Both the position numbers and the translations under genes were made by a program. The notes below the pieces were generated by a model. That model ran no database searches. It saw only the letters and a list, made by a program, of their open reading frames with translations, and was not told where the DNA came from. From NCBI GenBank assembly GCA_963735495.1, contig CAVTLG010000011.1, forward strand, positions 434,001-498,000: a DNA stretch of 64,000 nt, written 5' to 3'. This DNA is from CAVTLG01 sp963735495. GTDB taxonomy: Bacteria; Chloroflexota; Ktedonobacteria; Ktedonobacterales; Ktedonobacteraceae. Shown here piece by piece: positions 1-8,602 of the stretch (positions within the stretch are counted from its first letter, which is position 1; every line of letters begins with the position of its first letter).

Positions 1-381
1 CCGATGCTGAAGCTATGCTGCCTGGGCGTCTACTCGCTGACCAACAGCGATGTTACATTTGAGCTTACCTTGCCCGACACCTCACACATGGCAGTGAAGA
101 GTATGACGATTACCGTGCCGGATCTGATTGCCTACCCCTCTGGACCAGGCTCAGGGCTGGCCTCACGCGTTAGCAATCTACAAGCACAGTTTTACAACTG
201 GCACACAGGAAACTGGGATACAATTGCGCTCAAGCAAGAGACCTTTACCACCAGCAATTTTGCAGCGTATGCCGGCGCACAGGGCCGCGTGCTGATAGAG
301 GTTCGCAGCCACAACGCATCCCTGATTTACTTCGGCAAACCTACGCTAGCGCTGAACGGCTACGCCCTCGCAACATCATAG
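1..381 (+). CDS. C-terminal part of an unidentified protein (cut by window edge)
   Basis: The reading frame is open from the first base and ends at a TAG at 379-381, so this is the end of a longer gene. The 126 visible residues contain no membrane segment and alternate hydrophobic and polar residues (for example FELTLPDTSH, RVLIEVRSHN), which suggests a beta-rich extracellular or sandwich-like domain. I do not recognise a family. The ATG at 4-6 has no visible ribosome site and is unlikely to be the start. The following genes are surface proteins, so a surface role would fit, but that is only context. Confidence 0.6.
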   Translation, partial: PMLKLCCLGVYSLTNSDVTFELTLPDTSHMAVKSMTITVPDLIAYPSGPGSGLASRVSNLQAQFYNWHTGNWDTIALKQETFTTSNFAAYAGAQGRVLIEVRSHNASLIYFGKPTLALNGYALATS

Positions 382-817
382 AAGGATAAGCCTCCATCCT
401 CGCGGGAGATTTGTTGAGAAATCTGGTAGGGGTGTATCCCACAGGCGCGAACTGCAAGCACTGCTGAGGTTCGTTGACCCCTGGGTAGGGGCGTGTCCTG
501 GCGACCGCCCTGGTGGGTCTTCAGAGATCAAGGGATGGCTCGCGTGAGGCCCGGGGCGCACGCAAGGTGACGCCCCTACCCGGTTGTCCTCGTGGGCACG
601 GAGCCAGGAACGGGGAGCCAGCAGGATTTGGGTCTAGCCAAAAGGCTATAAATAGGGTAAAATCTATGCAATTGTTCTGGTACACTATTATGTGTATATG
701 ATGAGTGTCTGGCCGATGCCAAAAGGGCTATAGCAAAAGAAAATCTCGAAAAACTCTTCATTTCCTCGTTTATAGGACAGGCAGCATAAATGTCTCCAGC
801 AGAGGGGTTACAACGTT
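382..817. other. Intergenic region with two dispersed-repeat pieces
   Basis: There is no convincing gene here. It holds a partial copy (about 428-455) and a full copy (483-581) of the dispersed palindromic repeat. A low-complexity AT-rich stretch (about 645-705) then probably contains the promoter of the next gene, although no clear -35/-10 pair stands out. Confidence 0.5.
483..581. repeat. Dispersed palindromic repeat, copy A
   Basis: Terminal arms GGGTAGGGGCGT (483-494) and ACGCCCCTACCC (570-581) are perfect inverted repeats. The interior carries the blocks GCGACCGCCCTGG and GGGCGCACGCAAGGTG, which recur at four other intergenic places in this window (copies B-E). Confidence 0.85.
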
Positions 818-3337
818 ATGTCTATCTGTAAATTTTGTGGGGTTGACCTACCCAACCAAGCTAGCTTCTGTGGCGCATGTGGCAAACAATCAGGTCCTAT
901 CGCTAAAATAGCTAGTGGTGCTCCATTACCTCAAGCCGACCTGCATACTATCCCAGATGTAGAGACGCTCATAAGCCAGCCAACCCAGGCTTTAGAGTCA
1001 GCCAATGTGGAGCACGATCAACCCACCTTCATCAGCAATGCCACGCTCTCTGAGCAACTCGCCCCTGGTGAAGATCAACCCACCTTCATCAGCAATGCCA
1101 CGCTCTCTGAGCAACTCGCCCCTGGTGAAGATCAACTCACGTTCATCAGCAATGCCACGCTCTCTGAGCAACTCGCCTCTGGTGAAGATCAACTCACGTT
1201 CATCAGCAATGCCACGCTCTCTGAGCAACTCGCCCCTGGTGAAGATCAACCCACCTTCATCAGCAATGCCACGCTCTCTGAGCAACTCGCCCCTGGTGAA
1301 GATCAACCCACCTTCATCAGCAATGCCACGCTCTCTGAGCAACTCGCCCCTGGTGAAGATCAACCCACGCTTATCAGCCAGGCATCTGAGCTTGATGAAC
1401 AGCAGGAGAAGCCAGAAGAGGAAGAGGACGAAGATCGACGGCTGGCGGCACTGCTGGGCCTGGCATTCCCCCTCGTTGGCGACGTCATCGCCGCCGATGC
1501 ACCTGCACCGCAGGCCCCCATGGTACAGGGCACACCAGATATCAATGGTGCGCCAATGCTGGCGGGCAGACCCAATCTGCAAAACCAGCTCAAGGATGTG
1601 CCCAGGCCCGTCTATGCAACACAACCCGGAGCAAGCTGGCAACCAAGTATGCCCATCATAAGCCAACCACCGCTCGTTTTACCCTCACCGGTTTCCACCA
1701 CACCATCACCATACCCTCCAGCACATCACCCTCCAGCACATCCGCCCTCTTCTGGTCCCAAACCTCATCCTCTGCCAGGGTGTAACATCTGGCTCCTGAT
1801 GCTTATCTTGCCACTGGTCATTTTTGCGAGCATTTTCGGCATCGGCCTCACCTTATTTACGCCCAATATCGCCATCACGGTGAACGGCACGCAGGGCGCG
1901 AACGTCGTGCTAGGCGGACAATTTGATCTAAGTGGTAGCAACTTTATGCCAGGTACCACCGTGACACTCAAACTCGACAACGCGCCGCTGTATGTCTCTC
2001 AGCAGACCAGCACAACGCCTGTCGCACAGCGTACGCATCTCTCCGAGCAATCCTGGCTCCTCGGCGCACAACTCTCACTGGTTTCAGTCGCCAGCAACAC
2101 CATCACGGCGAATAGCAACGGCACATTTGACGTAAAAATTCAGGTGGGACAGGATTGGCGCTTAGGACTGCACACGCTGCAAGCCAGCGAAAGTCTGAGT
2201 CCACGCAGCGCGACGCGCACCTTTACTGTCTACCAGCCTGGCTCGCTGCCATCACCAACGGCTACAGCGACTACGACACCGACCACAACAGCGACTACGA
2301 CACCGACCAAGACGCCGACTACGACAGCCACAACGTCTCCAACTATGTTGAGTAGCGTCACACCAGATATCGTTAACCTGGGTCCCATTAGCGAAGGCAA
2401 TACGCAACCCGTCTCTACCCAGATCACCCTCAATACCCGTGGTTCTGCACTGCTCAACTGGTCCGCCAGTTGGGACCAGACGACGGCTTCCTGGCTCCAT
2501 TTAAGCCGTACCAGCGGGCAAGTCCAGGCTCCCAATGCACAGCAACTCACGATCAGCGCCCAGGCTGGTGCGCTTGCCGTAGGCACCTACAGCACAACCA
2601 TTGTTTTCAGCAGCACCACGAGCACTCAGACCATTGGTCTCTCGGTCTCACTCACCGTTCAGTCGGGCTGCATTGCAGTCACACCCAGTACGCTCAACTT
2701 CACGGGTATACAAAATGTCAGTGATCCGCAAACCCAGACCGTCGCCATTACGAACTGCGGCCAGCAGTTCGGCTCCTGGTCAGTCACCGTACCGACCACG
2801 GCTTCCTGGCTCAGTGTAAACCCACGTACAGGCACTTTGAATAGCGGCGATGCTCAGGATGTGGTCGTGACCGCCTCCAATCTGAGCGCACAGTTGACAC
2901 CAGGAACTTATCAGAGCACATTACAATTTGTCGAAGGTTCTCGCCAGGTAGCCGTTCAGGTAACGCTCACGGTACAAGCACCTCCATTATTGAGTGTCAG
3001 CCGCCCTACAATCTACGCCAACCGGCAGTGCAATCCCTCCTACACGGCAGCGGGAGCATTATCCAGCTATATCTGCACAGAGTCGCTCACCAGCGGTAGC
3101 AGTCCGTCTGTCAGTATACACTGGACAGCGAGCAACACAGGTGTCTCAGGCATTACCTTCTTGGATGTTAATGGCAATACGTTCACTAGTGGTACGCTCG
3201 CTCCCGGTCAGACCGTCAATGTTATGATCAAAGTCCCGGCCAATAACTGCCAGACGGCGACAAGCATCATTTTCACGGGACCAGGGAATACCATCACTAT
3301 CCCCTGGAGTTGTACGCTGACATCCCCGATTACTTAG
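818..3337 (+). CDS. Zinc-ribbon, repeat-rich single-pass membrane protein with two BACON-like domains
   Basis: This 839-residue protein starts with a zinc ribbon (CKFCG at residue 4, CGACG about residue 20). Six exact or near-exact 19-residue repeats follow (about residues 67-180; unit begins DQPTFISNATLSEQL), then an acidic Glu/Asp run and a Pro-rich stretch. One membrane helix lies near residues 322-346. Outside the membrane there is a Thr/Pro spacer and two BACON/Ig-like beta domains (about 510-620 and 625-720), each with the TASWL...SG pattern. The zinc ribbon and repeats should be cytoplasmic and the beta domains extracellular. A Ser/Thr kinase gene follows 37 bp downstream, so the pair is probably co-transcribed. 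The repeated Thr in an acidic setting could be its phosphorylation target (inference). The antisense and +1 reading frames over the repeat are by-products of it. Confidence 0.8.
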   Translation: MSICKFCGVDLPNQASFCGACGKQSGPIAKIASGAPLPQADLHTIPDVETLISQPTQALESANVEHDQPTFISNATLSEQLAPGEDQPTFISNATLSEQLAPGEDQLTFISNATLSEQLASGEDQLTFISNATLSEQLAPGEDQPTFISNATLSEQLAPGEDQPTFISNATLSEQLAPGEDQPTLISQASELDEQQEKPEEEEDEDRRLAALLGLAFPLVGDVIAADAPAPQAPMVQGTPDINGAPMLAGRPNLQNQLKDVPRPVYATQPGASWQPSMPIISQPPLVLPSPVSTTPSPYPPAHHPPAHPPSSGPKPHPLPGCNIWLLMLILPLVIFASIFGIGLTLFTPNIAITVNGTQGANVVLGGQFDLSGSNFMPGTTVTLKLDNAPLYVSQQTSTTPVAQRTHLSEQSWLLGAQLSLVSVASNTITANSNGTFDVKIQVGQDWRLGLHTLQASESLSPRSATRTFTVYQPGSLPSPTATATTTPTTTATTTPTKTPTTTATTSPTMLSSVTPDIVNLGPISEGNTQPVSTQITLNTRGSALLNWSASWDQTTASWLHLSRTSGQVQAPNAQQLTISAQAGALAVGTYSTTIVFSSTTSTQTIGLSVSLTVQSGCIAVTPSTLNFTGIQNVSDPQTQTVAITNCGQQFGSWSVTVPTTASWLSVNPRTGTLNSGDAQDVVVTASNLSAQLTPGTYQSTLQFVEGSRQVAVQVTLTVQAPPLLSVSRPTIYANRQCNPSYTAAGALSSYICTESLTSGSSPSVSIHWTASNTGVSGITFLDVNGNTFTSGTLAPGQTVNVMIKVPANNCQTATSIIFTGPGNTITIPWSCTLTSPIT
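1016..1357 (+). repeat. Six tandem 57-bp in-frame repeats
   Basis: Six head-to-tail copies of a 57-bp unit, each starting GATCAACCCACCTTC or GATCAACTCACGTTC. Units 3 and 4 share a Pro-to-Leu change and unit 3 also has Pro-to-Ser, which suggests recent unequal exchange. A seventh, partial unit follows at 1358. Confidence 0.97.
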
Positions 3338-3374
3338 CATTTTTTTCAACAGGAAGGGGCGAAAGCAATAGCAC

Positions 3375-5144
3375 ATGCCACAAGATTTACTGATCGGAAA
3401 ACAACTAGGCGCTTACCTGATCCAGTCCCGCATTGGCGAAGGAGGCATGGCGCGTGTCTATAAAGCCTATCATACGCGTTTGCGGCGGGAAGTTGCGCTC
3501 AAAGTGATTGCCTCCCACATTGCCAACCAGAGCGATTTCCAGCTCCGCTTTGAGCGCGAGGCACAACTGGTTGCCAGCCTGGAGCATCATAATATTGTGG
3601 CTATCTATGATTTTGGTGAAGTTGAGCATATTACCTACCTGGTGATGCAATACGTGGGTGGAGGTACGCTGCACGAACAGCTACGCGCGCGACAATCTAT
3701 CGACGCTCGCCGCGCTGCTCACTATGCGCAGCAAATGGCGCAAGCGCTCCATCACGCGCATCAGCGCGGTATTGTCCATCGCGATGTCAAGCCACAAAAC
3801 ATGCTCTTATCAGCCAGCGACCCGGACTACTTACTGCTCTCAGATTTTGGTATTGCCAGACTCTTCGGCGGTAGCCAGGAAGTGACCCCACTCGCAGCCA
3901 GTAACACAGCGCATGATCCTGCGCTCACCGACCTCAGTCAGATCATCGGTACCGCTGAGTATATGGCACCAGAACAGGCTCAACGGCAACCAGTTGACGC
4001 ACGCACAGATGTCTATGCGCTAGGCATCGTCCTCTACCAGATGTTAACCGGTAGCACACCTTTTCAGGCCACCACGACCACCGGTTTGATGTACCAACAC
4101 GTTTATGTCCTCCCAACACCCATTCGCCAGGTTAATCCTACTATCCCAGAGCCATTAGCCGCTATCACCGCAAAAGCGCTGGAGAAATCTCCTGCTGCGC
4201 GTTTCCCGTCAGCCGAAGCCATGGCTCAGGCTCTCGAAGCCTTCATGCAGCCCATAGCAGTCACCACTCCCTATCCCGCTACTGGCCCCACGCCTCATGC
4301 CTTTGCAACAGTATCTTCATCTCAAGCGACATCGATGGAACAAACAGTAGCGGCAAGCACTCCAGCATTTACACGCACAACCGCGAACAAGCCCACACTG
4401 GCTACAACGCCAGCCGTAGCGCGCAGGAAGCATCTCTATCGCACACAACAAATTGCCATCCCTGTTTTTAGCATACTGGCCGTGGCCCTGCTGCTATGGC
4501 ACTTCCTCCCACTGCTCCCATTTTCAGGGAGTAGCGTCACAAACACACACGCCACAGCCTTTACAGAGACATTTCAGAAGGGCGATGCGCTCGCGTGGAC
4601 CGAGGGCAGCCAGAATCACCTCAGCGCGACCATCAACCATGGACAGTACGTGCTGGATGTTACCGACGACAACACCCATTTCCCTTATCCACAAGGTGCG
4701 GGCATGCTCCCGGCGAATTTTACGTTTACTGCGCAGATGAAACAGACAGCTGGCCCTACAGATGCGCTGTATGGACTTACCTTTTACTTCACGATAGGAG
4801 AAACACAGCAAATCTCATGCTATGCCTTTGTCATCAGCAATGATCTCAACTATGCCTTTATGACTTATACGCCCGGGTCCGGTCAGGATCAACCGGTCTA
4901 TGAGACTGGCAGGTCAAACGATATTCACGCCAACAAGATAAACACGCTGAAGATCCGCGCGCGCGCAAATACCTTTCAATTCTCCATCAATGGGTACGTT
5001 GTTCCAATTAACACATCCAACACTGTCCACGATTCGACCTACCATAGTGGTCAACCAGGACTGATCGTCACAGGGCCAAATGCAGCATCCAGCGTGAAGC
5101 ACGCAGCATTCAGCGTGACGCAAGCTATACTAACCATCCCTTGA
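3375..5144 (+). CDS. PknB-like transmembrane Ser/Thr protein kinase
   Basis: This 589-residue protein has a complete Hanks-type kinase domain at residues 11-285. It shows the Gly-loop GEGGMARV (21-28), the VALK lysine (about 43), the catalytic loop HRDVKPQN (135-142), the DFG triplet (157-159) and the TAEYMAPEQ activation-segment end. A Thr/Ala-rich juxtamembrane linker leads to one membrane helix (about 360-380). Outside is a domain of about 200 residues with the look of a concanavalin-like/DUF1080-type beta sandwich. It should phosphorylate cytoplasmic proteins in response to something bound outside. It lies 37 bp after the zinc-ribbon/BACON gene, its likely partner or substrate. All catalytic residues are present. 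Confidence 0.95.
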   Translation: MPQDLLIGKQLGAYLIQSRIGEGGMARVYKAYHTRLRREVALKVIASHIANQSDFQLRFEREAQLVASLEHHNIVAIYDFGEVEHITYLVMQYVGGGTLHEQLRARQSIDARRAAHYAQQMAQALHHAHQRGIVHRDVKPQNMLLSASDPDYLLLSDFGIARLFGGSQEVTPLAASNTAHDPALTDLSQIIGTAEYMAPEQAQRQPVDARTDVYALGIVLYQMLTGSTPFQATTTTGLMYQHVYVLPTPIRQVNPTIPEPLAAITAKALEKSPAARFPSAEAMAQALEAFMQPIAVTTPYPATGPTPHAFATVSSSQATSMEQTVAASTPAFTRTTANKPTLATTPAVARRKHLYRTQQIAIPVFSILAVALLLWHFLPLLPFSGSSVTNTHATAFTETFQKGDALAWTEGSQNHLSATINHGQYVLDVTDDNTHFPYPQGAGMLPANFTFTAQMKQTAGPTDALYGLTFYFTIGETQQISCYAFVISNDLNYAFMTYTPGSGQDQPVYETGRSNDIHANKINTLKIRARANTFQFSINGYVVPINTSNTVHDSTYHSGQPGLIVTGPNAASSVKHAAFSVTQAILTIP

Positions 5145-5526
5145 TTTCGTCCTTTTATTCTTGTATGCTTATGCAAGAGACGCTCTACCGTCTCCGCGCG
5201 ACATAGTGTGATATATGACGAAAAGATTACGCTCCTTTTTCGTGAGAACAGAAGAATAGTCAGGAATCCCATCGCGCCTCAGCCTGAAGACATGGGAAGG
5301 TCCCCAGAGGGAAAGGGGGAGAATTTGATGCTAACAGAGAAACACGCTGGACTGGAGTTCGTAAGGAAAACTTCTATCTGGCGTAAGCCTAGCGAGCTTT
5401 TCTCGCTTATTACAGTGAAGCAGCTAAATTTATCTACAAACCTTATAAAGTGGCACAATGCACATAAAATTTCGGCATATATGTACAAAAGCATCTATAG
5501 TATCATCCAGGTGAGGAACCAGCATT
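5145..5526. other. Intergenic region before the L,D-transpeptidase
   Basis: No gene is called. A 68-codon frame starting at 5328 has a good ribosome site (AAAGGGGGAG) but overlaps the transpeptidase start and resembles no family. It could be a leader or chance. The region is AT-rich near 5440-5500, where a promoter would be expected. Confidence 0.4.
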
Positions 5527-6684
5527 ATGCATAAAATGTATTTTAATGCTATAAACAAATCGTATGGCACAACCCATACCTCTTCTCGGCGTCGTTTGCG
5601 TACTATAACGCTAAGTGGGCTCTGGCTCTGCGTCTTTTTAATCAGCGCATGTAGCGGAGCTACAACGCCAGGTTCTACCACCCCGCGTAGTAACACTAAC
5701 TCCCTGGCTATCAGTACGCCAACGATTAGCCTTACCCTGCAAAATGAGGGGAGTATGCAGCTCCAGGCATACCAACAATGGATTACGTTGATGCAGCAGT
5801 ATCAGGGGAGCGTCGCTACCTACCAGCAACAGTATACCAACGATCAGCAAGCGCTGAAGTCTGCTAATAACACAACAGCCTACCAGGCTGCGTTGCATAC
5901 GCTGGACGCGCATGTTGCGGCGATCCAGACACCCGCGCTAAAAACTGAGAGCAATTACTTGTTCCAGAAATTGCAGCAACAAGTCACGAGCTATGGCAAA
6001 ACGCATACGTATCATGACACGTATAACAACACCACCTACCCACTTGGCTATCAATATGGGTCGAATGGAGCTGCCAACTCCTTGTGGTTGCAGGGTGAAA
6101 TCACCGACGCAAAAACCGAGGCCGACTATCAACAAACTATCGAAGATCTGAACATGGACTTAAGCAATTTTCAGGCGTATGTGGCCGATGCGTCCGATAA
6201 AACACCCTACAATCAGGTTCACCAGAGCGATATACAGCTTATGAAGCATTATGGCTACATGAACCAGGATGTTGTGGTTGTTTCCCTGGCTGAGCAGGCT
6301 CTGCGCGCCTATCATAACGGGAAGCTGATGTTTTCCTTCCAGGTCACGACCGGGCAACCAGACCTGCCAACGCCGCCGGGCACGTGGTGGGTCGAGGGCA
6401 AAAAATCGCCCACCGAGTTTAAATCGACTGAGCCGAAGTCTTCACCGTTCTGGTACCCGCCAACGAAGATTAACTATGCCATGCAGTTCCATAGCAATGG
6501 ATACTTCTTGCATGATAGCTGGTGGCGCAGCGAATATGGTCCTGGTACTAACTTTCCTCACCTCGACACAGGCGGCACGCAATATTCCCTTGAAGGCTCG
6601 CATGGCTGCGTAAATATGTCGACGGCCAATGCTAAAATACTCTACAACTTCGTGAAGGTTTACACGAATGTAATGATCTACTAA
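5527..6684 (+). CDS. L,D-transpeptidase (YkuD) lipoprotein
   Basis: This 385-residue secreted enzyme is expected to form L,D (3-3 type) peptide cross-links in peptidoglycan or attach proteins to it. The N-terminus has basic residues, a hydrophobic run and a lipobox ISAC, placing the lipidated Cys at residue 42. A long Gln/Ala-rich helical region (about 75-230) precedes the YkuD domain (about 240-385). The catalytic signature SHGCVNMS is intact, with His359, Gly360 and Cys361. AGGTGAGG at 5510-5517 sits 9 bases before the ATG. It stands alone, followed by a hairpin. Confidence 0.93.
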   Translation: MHKMYFNAINKSYGTTHTSSRRRLRTITLSGLWLCVFLISACSGATTPGSTTPRSNTNSLAISTPTISLTLQNEGSMQLQAYQQWITLMQQYQGSVATYQQQYTNDQQALKSANNTTAYQAALHTLDAHVAAIQTPALKTESNYLFQKLQQQVTSYGKTHTYHDTYNNTTYPLGYQYGSNGAANSLWLQGEITDAKTEADYQQTIEDLNMDLSNFQAYVADASDKTPYNQVHQSDIQLMKHYGYMNQDVVVVSLAEQALRAYHNGKLMFSFQVTTGQPDLPTPPGTWWVEGKKSPTEFKSTEPKSSPFWYPPTKINYAMQFHSNGYFLHDSWWRSEYGPGTNFPHLDTGGTQYSLEGSHGCVNMSTANAKILYNFVKVYTNVMIY

Positions 6685-6699
6685 GTACTGCAAGGCATG

Positions 6700-6735
6700 C
6701 ATTTCTCCAGTGGAACAGGTCTCAGTGGAGAAATG
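6700..6735 (+). terminator. Hairpin after the L,D-transpeptidase gene
   Basis: A perfect 10-bp inverted repeat, CATTTCTCCA and TGGAGAAATG, separated by 16 bases, lies 15 bases after the stop codon. No clear T-run follows, so it may stabilise the mRNA end rather than terminate by itself. Confidence 0.5.
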
Positions 6736-6801
6736 TATGCCTGCTTGATACAGCTTTCCCTTCCCCCGCTCAGCAAACTTTTCCCAACGCAAGCCAGCCT
6801 T

Positions 6802-6942
6802 TCGCGTAGGGACAATCCTTTGCGGTTGTCCAGGGTCGGGCTGAAACCAGAGACGGGCCGCCGCCAGGGACGCCAAGACCTTTTCCCCTTTTCAACACCG
6901 CCAACCAGCTACCAAAAAGGTCTTGGCTCGGCCCCTACGCGA
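6802..6942. repeat. Second-type dispersed palindrome (CGCGTAGGGACAATCC family)
   Basis: Outer arms TCGCGTAGGG (6802-6811) and CCCTACGCGA (6933-6942) are inverted. An inner 12-bp perfect pair, CCAAGACCTTTT (6873-6884) and AAAAGGTCTTGG (6915-6926), lies inside. Related CGCGTAG(G/C)GACAATCCC sequence recurs at 22299-22378 and 59466-59482. Confidence 0.7.
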
Positions 6943-7300
6943 GGTTAACACCGTACCTGAACAGTTACCAAAATGGGCAGTCCTTCATTACAGGATTGGT
7001 AAACCACCCCACATCATCCACGAGAAGAATATAGAGAATGGTCATACAAAAATATCAATATTTGGAAATTTGTAGTATAATAGTCGACAAGTGCGCTCTA
7101 CCTTAAAGAGATATCCACGCGGCGATGATAGCAAGAAGGGAGACATCAAACTCCCGGTGCCAGCTACGGTTCATCGTCGATTAAGGTTTATCCCTCCACC
7201 GGAAGAGAAAAACGCATGCAGCGTATTAGAAGCAATACAATATCACTATTCCCCCCCATCTATCTTTTTTTATTATTTATAACTATGAAAGGATTCTTTA
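6943..7300. other. AT-rich upstream region of the C39-like protease gene
   Basis: No gene is seen. A TATAAT hexamer at 7076-7081 is a possible -10 element without a good -35. The long untranslated leader (about 220 bases) before the GTG at 7301 is unexplained. Confidence 0.35.
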
Positions 7301-8335
7301 GTGAAGAGGCGCTTATGGTGCCTATGTATAGGCACACTGACGTTTCTGGCACTCGTCAGTTTTCAGATGGCAGGAACGCCATATCAGGCTCATGCAGCTA
7401 CCACACTTTTTCACTTGAGTTACTATGGAGCTGACCTGAACAAAATGGCACAGGCGACCGGCGTGGATTTTGGGCAGCCCAATACAGTTGCCGCAAAAGG
7501 ACCCTGGCCGCAATACACCAATAACTACTGCTTCACAGCAGCCGTGCAGGGCATGGTAAATTACGCTGATCTGATGAAGGGTTTGTCTATCCGCTATCCA
7601 GTGCAGAGCAGCGAGGGACCGGCTTCTGGCAACCCTGCAAACGAGCAATCAGGACAAATCCTTTATGACATGGACCACCATATGCTTCCCCCTGGTGGTC
7701 CTTTAAAGGCCGTCGGGAGTGGTGCGAGTCGCCGACCATACACGCTTGCGAATATCGCCTATGACTTTGGGGGCGATCCTCGCTCACAGTCGTTTGCCAC
7801 AGCGTACGAAGCACCGGCAGGGGAGTATTATCACGAGCACATCTTTCACAATGGTGCCGCTGCGGCTACGATGGGTATAGCCAAAGCGCTGGCCGCCTAT
7901 TCACAGCCGGTCATCGCCTTGGTCAACCATGCCGAGCATTCGGTGCTTGTGGCCGGTGTCTGGGCGACGGGCAATCCATTGACTGATGCCAGTGCACAGA
8001 TCAGCTCACTGGTTATCTACAATCCCTGGAATCAAAGCTGGGGAGCTTATCTCAGCTCTAGCTATTACACGCTCGTTTCCTACAACGACTGGCTTAACGC
8101 GGACACTCTTCCCAGTCCCTATGGAGGCGTCAATACCTGGTTCCAAGAACCCTATCAAAGCAATGGGACGCTCGATCCCGATCCCTCGATAGGTATCTAC
8201 CAGGCGGGGACGGGCACGAGCAATCCGAGCGCGCATCATTGGATCGGCAATTACGTGATCATCCAGCGCGATAGCAATGCTACCAGCGCCAATTACACCT
8301 ATGACGAAAATGATCATATCATGTTGAAGCCATAG
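7301..8335 (+). CDS. Secreted C39-like/papain-fold cysteine protease-like protein
   Basis: The gene begins with GTG, 8 bases after GAAAGGA, and encodes 344 residues. A signal peptide (positive MKRR, hydrophobic core, cleavage near AHA-A at about 32) leads to an exported domain. Its motifs fit the peptidase C39-like fold: Cys77 in NNYCFTAAV, His213 in EHSVLVAGV and Asn241 in IYNPWN form a plausible Cys-His-Asn triad. Such domains cleave peptides or act as cell-wall-associated proteases; no substrate can be read from the sequence. It is followed by a strong terminator and so is probably transcribed alone. Confidence 0.75.
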   Translation: MKRRLWCLCIGTLTFLALVSFQMAGTPYQAHAATTLFHLSYYGADLNKMAQATGVDFGQPNTVAAKGPWPQYTNNYCFTAAVQGMVNYADLMKGLSIRYPVQSSEGPASGNPANEQSGQILYDMDHHMLPPGGPLKAVGSGASRRPYTLANIAYDFGGDPRSQSFATAYEAPAGEYYHEHIFHNGAAAATMGIAKALAAYSQPVIALVNHAEHSVLVAGVWATGNPLTDASAQISSLVIYNPWNQSWGAYLSSSYYTLVSYNDWLNADTLPSPYGGVNTWFQEPYQSNGTLDPDPSIGIYQAGTGTSNPSAHHWIGNYVIIQRDSNATSANYTYDENDHIMLKP

Positions 8336-8366
8336 GTGAGCCAACAACACCGTTCTGGGACAAGAC

Positions 8367-8419
8367 GAGCCAGTGGCAGATCCGGCTAAGCTGAATCTGC
8401 CACTGGCTCTCTTTTTCTT
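8367..8419 (+). terminator. Strong Rho-independent terminator
   Basis: A 15-bp perfect stem, GAGCCAGTGGCAGAT (8367-8381) and ATCTGCCACTGGCTC (8395-8409), is followed by TCTTTTTCTT. It closes the protease gene and separates it from the glycan block. Confidence 0.95.
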
Positions 8420-8602
8420 GCACCTAAACCCGGAAATATGCTTCCTGCGCCACTTCACTATTTCCCACAACTCACCATTAAAGTAACCGGCCCAGCATAC
8501 GATATCTCATAGTAAGTGCTGTTAATCACTGCGTCCAGGCACTCAAAAAGCGTCAAATGGTATTCATACCCACAGAGAAAAGCGTGTATGAAGGAGACAA
8601 TC

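Noticed and set aside
998..1666. Long antisense and +1 frames over the 57-bp repeat region
   Set aside because: A 57-bp repeat is a multiple of three, so every stop-free frame repeats too. They have no ribosome site and the +strand zinc-ribbon gene explains the region.
5328..5534. 68-codon frame with a good Shine-Dalgarno before the L,D-transpeptidase
   Set aside because: It overlaps the transpeptidase start, has no protein-like composition and no known relative; kept only as a note.
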